A DNA stretch of 64,000 bases, taken from Gelidibacter sediminis (GTDB lineage: Bacteria > Bacteroidota > Bacteroidia > Flavobacteriales > Flavobacteriaceae). Position numbers and translations under genes: made by a program. Each line of letters opens with the position of its first letter. Position 1 is the stretch's first letter. The stretch covers positions 248,001-312,000 of the forward strand of contig NZ_SOBW01000007.1 in NCBI RefSeq assembly GCF_004364975.1. Reading direction: 5' to 3'. Under the pieces are notes generated by a model. That model was not told where the DNA came from. It made no database searches and saw nothing but the letters and a program-made list of their open reading frames with translations. Positions 1 through 9,077 of the stretch are shown here, piece by piece.

Positions 1-383
1 TTCAGCAAGTTACAAGTGGAATTAGAATAAGTGTGGAGACTGTTTTTGAAGGCACTTTTTATAAGAATTATAAAGTTCATTATGCTTTTGGATATAAAGT
101 GACCATTGAAAATCAAAGTAAAGATGCAGTGCAGTTAAATTCTCGTCATTGGCGGATTTTGGACGCGCTAAATAATATCGAAATTATTGAAGGAGAAGGT
201 GTCATTGGCAAAAAACCGGTTATCAAGCCGGGTGAACTTCACACCTACAGATCAGGATGTTTGCTTGCCTCACCGTTTGGTGCAATGCAGGGGCATTACA
301 ACATGGTCAACTTTACAAAATCCAATGATTTAAAGGTTTACATTCCTACATTTAAACTAAGTGCTCCGTTTGCCTTAAATTAA
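1..383 (+). CDS. apaG: ApaG family protein, 5' end cut by window edge
   Basis: Small single-domain ApaG (DUF525) protein with an immunoglobulin-like beta fold; the family is linked to Co2+/Mg2+ efflux phenotypes but its biochemical role is unsettled. The motifs SRHW, GEGVIGKKP and SGCLLASPFGAMQGHY are typical of the family, and the C-terminus IPTFKLSAPFALN is intact. A GTG at 33 could be read as a start, but the frame stays open upstream to base 3 and reads QQVTSGIRISVET, which matches the usual ApaG N-terminus. The true start therefore probably lies one or a few codons outside the window. Family assignment is firm; the GTG start is rejected. Confidence 0.9.
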   Translation, partial: QQVTSGIRISVETVFEGTFYKNYKVHYAFGYKVTIENQSKDAVQLNSRHWRILDALNNIEIIEGEGVIGKKPVIKPGELHTYRSGCLLASPFGAMQGHYNMVNFTKSNDLKVYIPTFKLSAPFALN

Positions 384-648
384 AATAAAAAACGCGCCCT
401 CTTATAGTCCAAAAAAATTTGTTATTAATATTATCTGCAAATTTTATAATTCTATGTTTTTCGCGCACTGACAACGGAGGTTCTAAAACGTAATTTACGG
501 CTGAACTCATGTCATAATTAAGCTTAGCTTCTCAAAAAAAACACGCTCCAATGCACCTTATTTAGGTGTAGCTCATTCCTATAAAACAACATTCCATTTT
601 TAACGTCCTTTTAGCAGGAAATCAGCCATTAAAACATACAATTTTTTG
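384..648. other. intergenic gap apaG-pruA
   Basis: AT-rich spacer without a credible gene. The only structure seen is a weak hairpin at about 554-569 (TGCACC, 4-7 nt loop, GGTGTA) with no U-run, so it is not called a terminator. The pruA promoter box lies just beyond its right end. Confidence 0.5.
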
Positions 649-656
649 TACCTTTG
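649..656 (+). promoter_or_regulatory. -7 box TACCTTTG upstream of pruA
   Basis: Exact match to the Bacteroidota -7 consensus TAnnTTTG, 36 bp before the preferred pruA ATG. No convincing TTG element is seen at the -33 position. Confidence 0.6.
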
Positions 657-692
657 GCACTTAAATTTTTAAACTTTCAAACTAAAATACTC

Positions 693-2318
693 ATGGGAAA
701 AGGATTTTTCAAGGTACCAGTAGCAGTAAATGAACCAGTAAAGACATATGCACCAGGATCGCCTGAACGCGAAGCTGTTTTAGCTGAATATGCAAAAATG
801 TACAAAAGCACAGTTGATGTTCCATTATATATCAATGGAAAGCACATAAAAACCAACAACACCAGAACCATGTCTCCGCCACATGATCATAAACATGTAG
901 TGGGCACCTACCATTTAGCTGAAAAGAAACATGTTGAAGAAGCGATAGAAACATCATTAGCAGCACGACAAGCTTGGGCTGATTTACCTTGGGAACACCG
1001 TGCTGGCATTTTCCTTAAAGCTGCAGAATTGATTGCCGGTCCTTACCGGGCAAAGATTAATGCTGCAACCATGATTGCCCAATCAAAAACCATTCATCAA
1101 GCTGAAATTGATTCAGCCTGTGAGCTGATTGACTTTTTAAGATTTAATGTTCAGTTTATGACTGAAATCTTTAATGATCAGCCAGCAAGTACAAGTGATG
1201 CATGGAACAGAATAGAATATAGACCTCTAGAAGGTTTTACTTATGCAGTTACTCCATTCAATTTTACAGCCATTGCAGGCAACCTGCCATCATGTATGGC
1301 TTTGATGGGAAATGTGGTAATTTGGAAGCCTAGTAATCATCAAATTTACTCTGCAAAAGTAATTATGGACGTTTTTGAAGAAGCTGGCGTTCCGGCAGGG
1401 GTGATCAACGTTGTTTTTGGTGATCCTGCGATGATTACAGAAACCGTAATGGCAAGTCCGGATTTTTCAGGATTACATTATACAGGATCAACTAGTGTAT
1501 TCCAGAATTTGTGGAAACAAATTGGAAATAACATCGCAAACTATAAAACATATCCAAGGATTGTTGGAGAAACCGGAGGAAAAGATTTTATCGTAGCACA
1601 TAAGACTGCTGATGCGAAGCAAGTAGCCACAGCTATTGTTAGAGGAGCTTTTGAATTTCAAGGTCAAAAGTGTAGCGCAGCTTCTAGAGCTTATATTTCT
1701 AAAAGCATTTGGGCTGACGTTAAAAAGTATGTCATTGAAGATTTAAAAACCATTACGCTAGGCTCTCCAGAAGACATGAGTAATTTTATGACTGCAGTAA
1801 TTCATGAAGCGTCATTTGATAAATTGGCAAGTTATATCGACAAGGCCAAAAATGACAAAAACGCCACTATCATTTCTGGAGGAAATTATGATAAAAGCAA
1901 AGGTTACTTTATAGAACCTACCGTTATTGAAACTACTGATCCAAAATATAGCACAATGTGTACTGAACTTTTTGGACCTGTAATAACTGTATATGTATAT
2001 GATGACAAAGATTACAGCGCCACACTGCAACTTGTTGATGGTACCAGTGAATATGCGTTAACAGGTGCTATTATCGCAAAAGACCGTTATGCAATTGATG
2101 AAGCCACAAAAGTGCTTCAAAATGCAGCTGGAAACTTTTATATAAATGACAAACCAACAGGGGCCGTAGTTGGCCAGCAACCATTTGGTGGTGCAAGAGC
2201 CTCAGGAACAAACGATAAGGCTGGAAGCGCACAAAATTTATTACGTTGGATCTCTCCACGTATGATTAAAGAAACTTTTGTCACTCCTGTAGACTACAGA
2301 TATCCATTTTTAGGATAA
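693..2318 (+). CDS. pruA: L-glutamate gamma-semialdehyde (1-pyrroline-5-carboxylate) dehydrogenase
   Basis: NAD-dependent aldehyde dehydrogenase that oxidises glutamate semialdehyde to glutamate, the second step of proline catabolism. The 541-residue protein has the full ALDH fold: the NAD-binding stretch TPFNFTAIAGNLP, the general base Glu at about residue 293 (GETGGKD) and the catalytic Cys at about residue 327 (GQKCSAASR). The ATG at 693 (MGKGFFKVPVAVNEPVK) is chosen over a TTG at 654 because it gives the family N-terminus and because the -7 box overlaps the TTG. Proline dehydrogenase itself is not in the window. A strong hairpin terminator follows. Confidence 0.93.
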   Translation: MGKGFFKVPVAVNEPVKTYAPGSPEREAVLAEYAKMYKSTVDVPLYINGKHIKTNNTRTMSPPHDHKHVVGTYHLAEKKHVEEAIETSLAARQAWADLPWEHRAGIFLKAAELIAGPYRAKINAATMIAQSKTIHQAEIDSACELIDFLRFNVQFMTEIFNDQPASTSDAWNRIEYRPLEGFTYAVTPFNFTAIAGNLPSCMALMGNVVIWKPSNHQIYSAKVIMDVFEEAGVPAGVINVVFGDPAMITETVMASPDFSGLHYTGSTSVFQNLWKQIGNNIANYKTYPRIVGETGGKDFIVAHKTADAKQVATAIVRGAFEFQGQKCSAASRAYISKSIWADVKKYVIEDLKTITLGSPEDMSNFMTAVIHEASFDKLASYIDKAKNDKNATIISGGNYDKSKGYFIEPTVIETTDPKYSTMCTELFGPVITVYVYDDKDYSATLQLVDGTSEYALTGAIIAKDRYAIDEATKVLQNAAGNFYINDKPTGAVVGQQPFGGARASGTNDKAGSAQNLLRWISPRMIKETFVTPVDYRYPFLG

Positions 2319-2340
2319 TCAAATTATAGTTCATAAAAAA

Positions 2341-2372
2341 AATCCTCAAACATTGTTTGGGGATTTTTTTTT
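2341..2372. terminator. bidirectional intrinsic terminator, pruA / rsmG
   Basis: A 10-bp stem (AATCCTCAAA with TTTGGGGATT, one G-T pair) and 5-nt loop is followed by a run of T. It is preceded by a run of A, so it can act on the minus strand too. It lies between the convergent pruA and rsmG genes. Confidence 0.8.
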
Positions 2373-2418
2373 ATATTTCACCTGAAGATTACTAGTATCC
2401 ATTAATTACAAATACAGT

Positions 2419-3048
2419 CTACCCCTTATATTTTAAAGGTAAATGCACCAACTTTTTGGTCTCAAAAAAGTCTTCCTTATAATAATTGGAAAGATTATAA
2501 ACCGTCGCTTTCGGGAAATCTATCAGCTCTTCGGCCAAATCACCACCCTTTAAATAAATAATACCATTCTTAATATCGTGGTTTTGTTTTTTTGCCACCT
2601 TGTCTTTTACCCAATGCACAAAGGTAGGCATGGCCGCTACAGCCCTACTCACTACAAAATCATAGGTATCCTTAATATCTTCCACACGACAGTGGGAGGT
2701 TTTGACATTAGTTAATCCTAGGCCCGCAACCACTTCATCGACAACTTTTAATTTTTTAGCAATACTGTCCACCAAGTGAAAACTTGTTTCAGGAAATAGT
2801 ATCGCCAATGGTATTCCAGGAAATCCACCACCCGTACCAACATCTATTACTTTAGACCCTGGCTTAAAAGACATAAATTTTGCAATAGCCAAAGAATGCA
2901 GCACATGTCTTAAATACAATTCGTCAATATCCTTACGGGATACCACGTTAATTTTAAGATTCCAATCTTTGTAGAGTTCCTCTAGCTGCTGAAACTGCTG
3001 CAATTGCAGTGCAGTTAAATCTGGAAAATAATGTTTAATAAGATGCAT
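2419..3048 (-). CDS. rsmG: 16S rRNA (guanine-527-N7)-methyltransferase
   Basis: SAM-dependent methyltransferase (GidB/RsmG) that makes m7G527 in the 530 loop of 16S rRNA; its loss gives low-level streptomycin resistance in other bacteria. The 209 residues match the family length. Motif I DVGTGGGFPG is at residues 69-78, with the family signature LYLRHVLHSLA before it and FVVSRAVA further on. It is a single gene, divergent from the desaturase and convergent with pruA. A TATTTTTG box lies 18 bp upstream. Confidence 0.94.
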   Translation of the reverse strand: MHLIKHYFPDLTALQLQQFQQLEELYKDWNLKINVVSRKDIDELYLRHVLHSLAIAKFMSFKPGSKVIDVGTGGGFPGIPLAILFPETSFHLVDSIAKKLKVVDEVVAGLGLTNVKTSHCRVEDIKDTYDFVVSRAVAAMPTFVHWVKDKVAKKQNHDIKNGIIYLKGGDLAEELIDFPKATVYNLSNYYKEDFFETKKLVHLPLKYKG

Positions 3049-3065
3049 TCCGTTTAATTTTTCAG

Positions 3066-3073
3066 CAAAAATA
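3066..3073 (-). promoter_or_regulatory. -7 box TATTTTTG upstream of rsmG
   Basis: Minus-strand match to TAnnTTTG, ending 17 bp before the rsmG ATG at 3048. Confidence 0.55.
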
Positions 3074-3131
3074 GGTAATTTTAAATGGATATTTTTAGCA
3101 TATTCTTATCACCATCGCGGCAATAAATGAT

Positions 3132-3139
3132 TATCTTTG
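3132..3139 (+). promoter_or_regulatory. -7 box TATCTTTG upstream of the desaturase
   Basis: Exact TAnnTTTG match, 55 bp before the desaturase ATG at 3195, in the divergent spacer shared with rsmG. Confidence 0.6.
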
Positions 3140-3194
3140 CGTTTTCCGAGTACGATGGCTTGATATTTGAAGTTATCGCAGTAAATACAATAAC

Positions 3195-4295
3195 ATGACA
3201 CAACAAACTCTCTCCTTTTCCAGAAATGATTCCGCAAAATTCTTTAGAACCTTAAATAAACGTGTTAACGATTATTTTAAAGAAAATAACATCAAAAGAA
3301 CTGGAAATTGGCGACTTTGGGTCAAAACAGTGGTAATGTTCTCTTTGTTCCTAACACCCTACTTTTTAATTCTCACACTCGATTTACCAGCATGGGCAAT
3401 GGTACTTCTAACTATTGTTATGGGTGTTGGAATGGCTGGTGTAGGTATGAATGTGATGCATGATGGCAATCATGGCGCCTACTCCAATAAAGAATGGGTT
3501 AACCGTTTAATGGGAAGTAGTATTTACATATTGGCAGGAAACGTTTATAACTGGAAAGTCCAACATAATGTTTTACATCACACCTATACAAATATTCATG
3601 GTCATGATGAAGATTTAGAAGCTGGCCGCATCCTACGTTTTTCTAAGCATTCAAAATGGCATAAGCACCATAAGTTTCAACATTATTATTCAGTATTACT
3701 TTATGGACTCTTAACCATTAATTGGGCAATTACTACTGATTACCTTCAAATGAAACGGTATTTAAAACGCAAGTTATCATACGGAAAATTTCCTAACCCT
3801 CGCACGGAATGGAGTAAGCTTGTTATTTCTAAAATAATTTATGTTTCTATATGGATTGTACTGCCATTAGCATTAACAAACATCGCTTGGTGGCAAGTAT
3901 TGCTCGGATTTTTTATAATGCACTATGTGGCTGGACTCATTTTAAGCGTGGTATTTCAATTAGCGCACGTTATGGAGGATGCGGAAATGCCATTACCAGA
4001 AGACAATGGGACAATGAAAAATTCTTGGGCCATTCACCAATTGGAAAACACGATCAATTTTGGCACAAAAAACAAAATTGTGAATTGGTTTACCGGCGGA
4101 CTGAACCATCAGGTAGAACATCATATTTTCCCACATATCAGTCATGTACACTATACCAAGATTTCAAAAATAGTTAGGGAAACCGCATTGGAATTCAATC
4201 TCCCATATAAAGAATATAAAACTACACGTAAGGCCATAATAGCGCATTTCAAATACTTGAAAGAAATGGGAATGAAGCCTGCATTACAAGCTTAA
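3195..4295 (+). CDS. membrane fatty acid (acyl-CoA / acyl-lipid) desaturase
   Basis: Integral-membrane diiron desaturase that introduces a double bond into fatty acyl chains, so it likely tunes membrane fluidity. Three histidine clusters are visible: HDGNH (89-93), HNVLHH (124-129) and NHQVEHH (304-310). Hydrophobic segments lie at about 43-85 and 213-255. There is no N-terminal cytochrome b5 domain of the kind found in front-end desaturases, although QVEHH itself is the third-box form common in that group. Length (366) is typical of the linoleoyl-CoA-desaturase-like family in Flavobacteriia. The aminotransferase starts 13 bp downstream, so the two are probably co-transcribed. Regiospecificity cannot be read from the sequence. 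Confidence 0.85.
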   Translation: MTQQTLSFSRNDSAKFFRTLNKRVNDYFKENNIKRTGNWRLWVKTVVMFSLFLTPYFLILTLDLPAWAMVLLTIVMGVGMAGVGMNVMHDGNHGAYSNKEWVNRLMGSSIYILAGNVYNWKVQHNVLHHTYTNIHGHDEDLEAGRILRFSKHSKWHKHHKFQHYYSVLLYGLLTINWAITTDYLQMKRYLKRKLSYGKFPNPRTEWSKLVISKIIYVSIWIVLPLALTNIAWWQVLLGFFIMHYVAGLILSVVFQLAHVMEDAEMPLPEDNGTMKNSWAIHQLENTINFGTKNKIVNWFTGGLNHQVEHHIFPHISHVHYTKISKIVRETALEFNLPYKEYKTTRKAIIAHFKYLKEMGMKPALQA

Positions 4296-4308
4296 TCTAT
4301 ATTTATAC

Positions 4309-5493
4309 ATGAATTTACTTTCAGACAGAATTTTAAACATGGCTACGTCTGCCACTCTTGCAATGGCTGCTAAGGCTCGAGAATTAAGAGCAGAAGGAAA
4401 AGACATTATCGGCTTAAGCCTTGGTGAACCCGATTTTAACACACCAGATTACATTAAAGACGCCGCTATTAAGGCCATCCACGAGAATTATAGTGCCTAC
4501 ACGCCTGTTGATGGCTATGTAGAACTTAAGGATGCCATTATCACAAAATTTAAACGCGATAACAACCTTACCTATAATTACAATCAAATTGTAGTATCTA
4601 CGGGCGCCAAACAATCACTAGCCAATCTTGCTGCAGTATTACTGAACAAGGGCGATGAAGTCATCCTACCATGTCCTTATTGGGTAAGCTATGCTGATTT
4701 GGTGAAATTAAACGATGGTGTGCCTGTTGAAGTACCCACTACTATTGCTACTGATTTTAAAATGACGCCAGAACAATTGGAAGCTGCAATAACACCAAAA
4801 ACAAAAATGCTTTGGTACAGTTCTCCGTGCAACCCTAGTGGCTCTGTATACAGCAAAGAAGAATTGCGTGGTTTGGCTGATGTCCTTAAAAAATACCCAA
4901 ATATTATCGTTGTTTCTGATGAAATCTATGAGCATATTAATTTTTCAGGACAACATGCAAGTATGGCGCAGTTTGATGACATGTACGACCGTACGGTGAC
5001 TGTCAATGGTGTTTCGAAAGCATTTGCAATGACGGGATGGCGTATTGGCTACATTGGAGGCCCAGAAAAAATTGCGCGTGCATGCAACAAGATGCAAGGC
5101 CAAATAACCAGTGGCGCTAACTGTATTGCTCAACGTGCTGTAATTACTGCCTTAACAGAATCTCCTTCTAAAGTTCAGTTTATGATTGATGAATTTAAAG
5201 TTCGTCGTGATTTAGTGCTTGATTTACTCAAAGACATTGAAGGCTTTAAAACCAATGTACCTGAAGGCGCTTTCTATGTCTTCCCAAATATTTCTTATTA
5301 TTTTGGCAAGACTTTGAGGGGCAAAACTATTACTAATGCTTCAGATTTTTCATTGTACTTATTGGAAGAAGCACTAGTAGCCACTGTTGACGGCGGAGCT
5401 TTTGGAAATCCTGACTGTATCAGAATTTCATATGCAGCATCCCAGGACCAAATTGTGGAAGCTATGACACGCATTAAGTCTGCCGTAAGTTAA
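4309..5493 (+). CDS. aspC: class I/II pyridoxal-phosphate aminotransferase, aspartate aminotransferase type
   Basis: PLP enzyme of fold type I, most like aspartate/prephenate aminotransferase subgroup 1b, which moves the amino group between aspartate and 2-oxoglutarate. Motifs: SLGEPDFNTP (37-46), NPSG (175-178), SDEIYEH (203-209) and the Schiff-base lysine in SKAFAMTGWRIGY (Lys237). 394 residues is the family norm. It follows the desaturase by 13 bp and ends at a clear terminator. Substrate range is inferred from subgroup resemblance; a broader aromatic or prephenate activity is possible. Confidence 0.85.
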   Translation: MNLLSDRILNMATSATLAMAAKARELRAEGKDIIGLSLGEPDFNTPDYIKDAAIKAIHENYSAYTPVDGYVELKDAIITKFKRDNNLTYNYNQIVVSTGAKQSLANLAAVLLNKGDEVILPCPYWVSYADLVKLNDGVPVEVPTTIATDFKMTPEQLEAAITPKTKMLWYSSPCNPSGSVYSKEELRGLADVLKKYPNIIVVSDEIYEHINFSGQHASMAQFDDMYDRTVTVNGVSKAFAMTGWRIGYIGGPEKIARACNKMQGQITSGANCIAQRAVITALTESPSKVQFMIDEFKVRRDLVLDLLKDIEGFKTNVPEGAFYVFPNISYYFGKTLRGKTITNASDFSLYLLEEALVATVDGGAFGNPDCIRISYAASQDQIVEAMTRIKSAVS

Positions 5494-5518
5494 TTTTATT
5501 TACTTTTATCATCATATC

Positions 5519-5546
5519 AAAGCCACTTATATAGTGGCTTTTTTAT
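5519..5546 (+). terminator. intrinsic terminator after the aminotransferase
   Basis: Perfect stem AGCCACT with AGTGGCT, extended by A-T pairs, short loop, followed by TTTTTTA. Confidence 0.8.
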
Positions 5547-5960
5547 TTTGAAAAAATATTAACAGCCATAATATATCACGGTAGATTTTAGAATTAATGT
5601 ATTTCCAAGACAAAACACATTATTCTGCTTTAGCACAGAATTTCATCCTAAACATTTTGCAGCCTCAGTAAACACTACAGACCCATACTAAACCTTCACA
5701 TAAACCAACTATGGTTCAACGGTTTGAAACTTCAATTATCCCAAAAAATACACTTTAAAAAAAACTGTTAAATTTGACGATCGATTATTTTTAATTCACT
5801 CATTATAAGTGTTTTATGATTATCAATTTCAAAATAACACTTACCATATCATTAACGTTTTAACGGTTTTTTTGTTAATATTTGCATTATTTAACATAGC
5901 CTATTGTTTTATATTTAATTTATGATTTCATTTGCTGCCATAATTCTAACATTTCAATAA
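5547..5960. other. susC upstream region
   Basis: About 410 bp of AT-rich non-coding DNA between the terminator and the susC-like gene. A near-consensus -7 element (AATATTTG, 5877-5884) lies 77 bp before the ATG. No palindromic operator or sigma/anti-sigma pair was seen. The length of the leader leaves room for regulation that cannot be identified by eye. Confidence 0.4.
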
Positions 5961-8900
5961 ATGAAAACAAAATTTAGTCTAATTCTAACACTTTGTCTAG
6001 TGTTAATTGCACAAATTACATTTGCGCAGCAAAAAACAATTTCGGGAACCGTTTCTGACGAATCTGGTATTCCATTGCCTGGAGTGAATATTTTGGTCAA
6101 AGGAACTACTACAGGAACTCAAACTGATTTTGATGGAAAGTTTTCCATAAGCGCTAAAGTTGGTGATGTTTTATCATTCTCTTTCGTAGGATTACAATCC
6201 AAAGAAGTTACTGTAACTTCATCAAACACAATTAATCTGACAATGGCAGAGGATGCCGCTGTATTGGATGAAGTTGTAGTGGTAGGGTACGGTGTGCAAA
6301 AAAAGTCGGAAGTTACAGGTGCTATCTCAAGCATTTCTGGCTCTGACTTACAAGGCTTGGTAACGCCAAGTTTTGAGTCGCAACTTGCCGGTAGAGCTGC
6401 AGGAGTTCAAGTCACTTCAAACAACGGAATTATTGGTGAAGCTCCAAGAATTCGAATTAGAGGTATCGCTTCAATTGGATCTGGCACTTCGCCATTAATT
6501 GTTGTGGATGGTATGCCTATTTATTCAGGTAACGTGGGTGGATATGCATCCGCAAATGGATTGGGAGACATTAATCCAAATGACATTGAATCTTATGAAA
6601 TTCTAAAGGATGGTGCCGCTACTGCGATATATGGATCTAGAGCTGCTAACGGAGTAATTTTAATTACGACAAAAAAAGGTAAAAGAGGAGCCATGAAAGT
6701 AAGTTACAACAATGTAACTGGATTTGCACAAGCCATCAAAACTTTCGATCTTTTAGAAACGCCTGATTTTATCCTCATCAGCAATGAAAAAAGAACCAAT
6801 AGAAACCAAACAGCTTGGGCAGTTGGAAACGAATTCAACACTGATTGGCAAGACGCAGTTCTAAATTCGAACGCTCTTCAAACCGACCATAGTCTTTCTT
6901 TTAATGGCGGTTCTGATGCCACTAAATATTTCTTTTCTATGGGCTACGCCAATCAAGAAGGTGTTGCTGTAGCAAATAGTTTAGCGCGCTATAACTTAAG
7001 AGCAAGCCTAGAACACAACCTCAACAAGTGGCTGACCATAGGAGGAAGCATTGCAGTTACAAGAACTGAATACGAAGGTCTAAATACTGGGATGAATTCA
7101 TTGTCTGGCAACATTTTTAACGCTACAAGACAACTTCCAAATACTCCAATTTTTAATGCTGACCATCCATCAGGATACAACTTGTCTAGCGATAGTAGCG
7201 TTGTTGGACAATGGGACAATACAGACCCTGTAGGCGATAACATTTCAAACATTGCCTATGTATTGGCCAAAAATAAATACAAATCAAAAGTGAACCGAAC
7301 CATTGTAAACACATTTGCCTCTATCGATTTATTTGATGGCTTAAATTACAGGTTTCAAGCAAGTGCTGACAACCCACTAACTTCAGGTTTTCTATATTGG
7401 AACCCTGTTCATGGTGATGGCAGAGGATCTAATGGTAGATTACAGAACAATAACACCGATTTATTAAGATGGAACATTCAAAACATTCTTTCCTATAACA
7501 AATCATTTGCTGATGCACACAATGTTGGCGCTACTTTAGTTGCTGAATATCAAAAGGAAAAGAATCAGTCCTTCTTTGGGGTGGGAACAGATCTACTAGA
7601 TGAATTCTACAACCAGAATTTAGTAACAAACGCTTATGGTACACAAGAATCAGGTGGTAGTGTAACTGAGAATGGCATCATCTCTTATGTTGGACGAATA
7701 AGCTATAATTATAAACAAAGATATTTCCTTCAAGGATCTATTAGACGTGATGGTATTTCAAAATTAAGTGAAGCTAAGCGTTGGAATAACTTTACAGGAT
7801 ATTCTGCAGGTTGGAATATTGCCAATGAAGAGTTTTTTAGAGACATTAAAGGTACTATAAACGAATTCAAAATTAGAGCTTCCTATTCTGAAGTAGGAAA
7901 CACAGAAATAGGCAGCTATCCTTATTTAGGTCTAACATCAGCTTCGCAATATGGTACCTTAAACGGAATTGCCTTCACACAGTTTGGTAATGACCAGTTG
8001 CTATGGGAAACAAGCAAGAAAACCGACTTTGGCCTAGACTTAGGAATGTTCAACAATAAATTGAGATTCAATTTTGATTACTACAAAAATGACATCGACG
8101 GATTGATTCTAGATGTACCAATTGCAGCATCATTGGGGGTTCCTGGTAACAGAGTTAAGAAAAATATTGGCGCTATGTCTAATAAAGGCTATGAATTTGG
8201 TGTAGACTACAGAGCTGTCTCCAATGCTAAATTCAACTGGAATATTACTGCCAACTTAACCATGGACAAAAACGAAGTTTTAAGTATTCCTGACGGTCAG
8301 GATATTTTGGGGGGCACATTCTCAGATGCCAATATTGCCCAAAACTTAATTATTAGAGAAGGGCAACCAATCAACTCCATCTATGGCTACAAGTATTACG
8401 GTGTAAACCCAGCTAATGGTAACCCAGTATATTATAAAGCTGATGGAACTTTAGTACAAGGCAACTTAGCAACAGCAACCTATTTCGTATTTGACCCGAG
8501 CAACCCTTCTGATTTGTCTCAAGCATCTTCTTTAAGTGCTGGTACAGATAGAGTTATTTTAGGCACTACCTTACCGAAATATTACGGATCAGTAATTAAT
8601 CGTTTTACGTATGACGCGTTTGATTTAACGTTTATGTTCCGCTTTAGTGGTGGCAACAAGATTTTCAACTCAACTCGTAGAGATTTGGTGACACAAAACT
8701 TGAATAACAACAGTACAGAAATTTTGGGTAGATGGCAAAGTGTTGAAAACCCTGGCGACGGTGTAACTCCAAGACTATGGGCAAGCAGCAACACATTTAC
8801 GAACCTTACAGGTGTGACAACATCTCGATTTTTGGAGGATGGCGATTTTATTAGCTTAGACAATCTAACATTGGGTTATCAAATTCCAAAATCATTTACT

Positions 8901-9065
8901 GACCGCGTAAAAGTTGATATGATTAGACTATTCGTTCAAGGCCAAAACTTACTTACCATTACCGATTATAAAGGTTTAAATCCTGAAATGGAATCTGGAG
9001 GTGTTGATTTAAACGGTACTCCAAGAGCTAAAATTTTATCTTTTGGTTTAAATGTTAATTTATAA
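5961..9065 (+). CDS. SusC/RagA family TonB-linked outer membrane transporter
   Basis: TonB-dependent outer-membrane channel that works with the SusD-like lipoprotein encoded next to it to import oligosaccharides or peptides. Order of parts: signal peptide ending FAQ (about 1-23), carboxypeptidase-like beta-sandwich domain (ISGTVSDESGIPLPGVNILVKGT, about 26-110), a TonB-box-like stretch (LDEVVVVGYG), plug domain with AGVQVTSNNG and YGSRAANGVILITTKKG, then a long C-terminal beta barrel. At 1034 residues it has full family length. No glycoside hydrolase, peptidase or regulator gene is adjacent, so the substrate is unknown. Confidence 0.93.
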   Translation: MKTKFSLILTLCLVLIAQITFAQQKTISGTVSDESGIPLPGVNILVKGTTTGTQTDFDGKFSISAKVGDVLSFSFVGLQSKEVTVTSSNTINLTMAEDAAVLDEVVVVGYGVQKKSEVTGAISSISGSDLQGLVTPSFESQLAGRAAGVQVTSNNGIIGEAPRIRIRGIASIGSGTSPLIVVDGMPIYSGNVGGYASANGLGDINPNDIESYEILKDGAATAIYGSRAANGVILITTKKGKRGAMKVSYNNVTGFAQAIKTFDLLETPDFILISNEKRTNRNQTAWAVGNEFNTDWQDAVLNSNALQTDHSLSFNGGSDATKYFFSMGYANQEGVAVANSLARYNLRASLEHNLNKWLTIGGSIAVTRTEYEGLNTGMNSLSGNIFNATRQLPNTPIFNADHPSGYNLSSDSSVVGQWDNTDPVGDNISNIAYVLAKNKYKSKVNRTIVNTFASIDLFDGLNYRFQASADNPLTSGFLYWNPVHGDGRGSNGRLQNNNTDLLRWNIQNILSYNKSFADAHNVGATLVAEYQKEKNQSFFGVGTDLLDEFYNQNLVTNAYGTQESGGSVTENGIISYVGRISYNYKQRYFLQGSIRRDGISKLSEAKRWNNFTGYSAGWNIANEEFFRDIKGTINEFKIRASYSEVGNTEIGSYPYLGLTSASQYGTLNGIAFTQFGNDQLLWETSKKTDFGLDLGMFNNKLRFNFDYYKNDIDGLILDVPIAASLGVPGNRVKKNIGAMSNKGYEFGVDYRAVSNAKFNWNITANLTMDKNEVLSIPDGQDILGGTFSDANIAQNLIIREGQPINSIYGYKYYGVNPANGNPVYYKADGTLVQGNLATATYFVFDPSNPSDLSQASSLSAGTDRVILGTTLPKYYGSVINRFTYDAFDLTFMFRFSGGNKIFNSTRRDLVTQNLNNNSTEILGRWQSVENPGDGVTPRLWASSNTFTNLTGVTTSRFLEDGDFISLDNLTLGYQIPKSFTDRVKVDMIRLFVQGQNLLTITDYKGLNPEMESGGVDLNGTPRAKILSFGLNVNL

Positions 9066-9077
9066 TATTAAAAAGAA

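Noticed and set aside
654-692. Upstream TTG start for pruA
   Set aside because: The TTG lies within the -7 box TACCTTTG and the added residues are not part of the family N-terminus.
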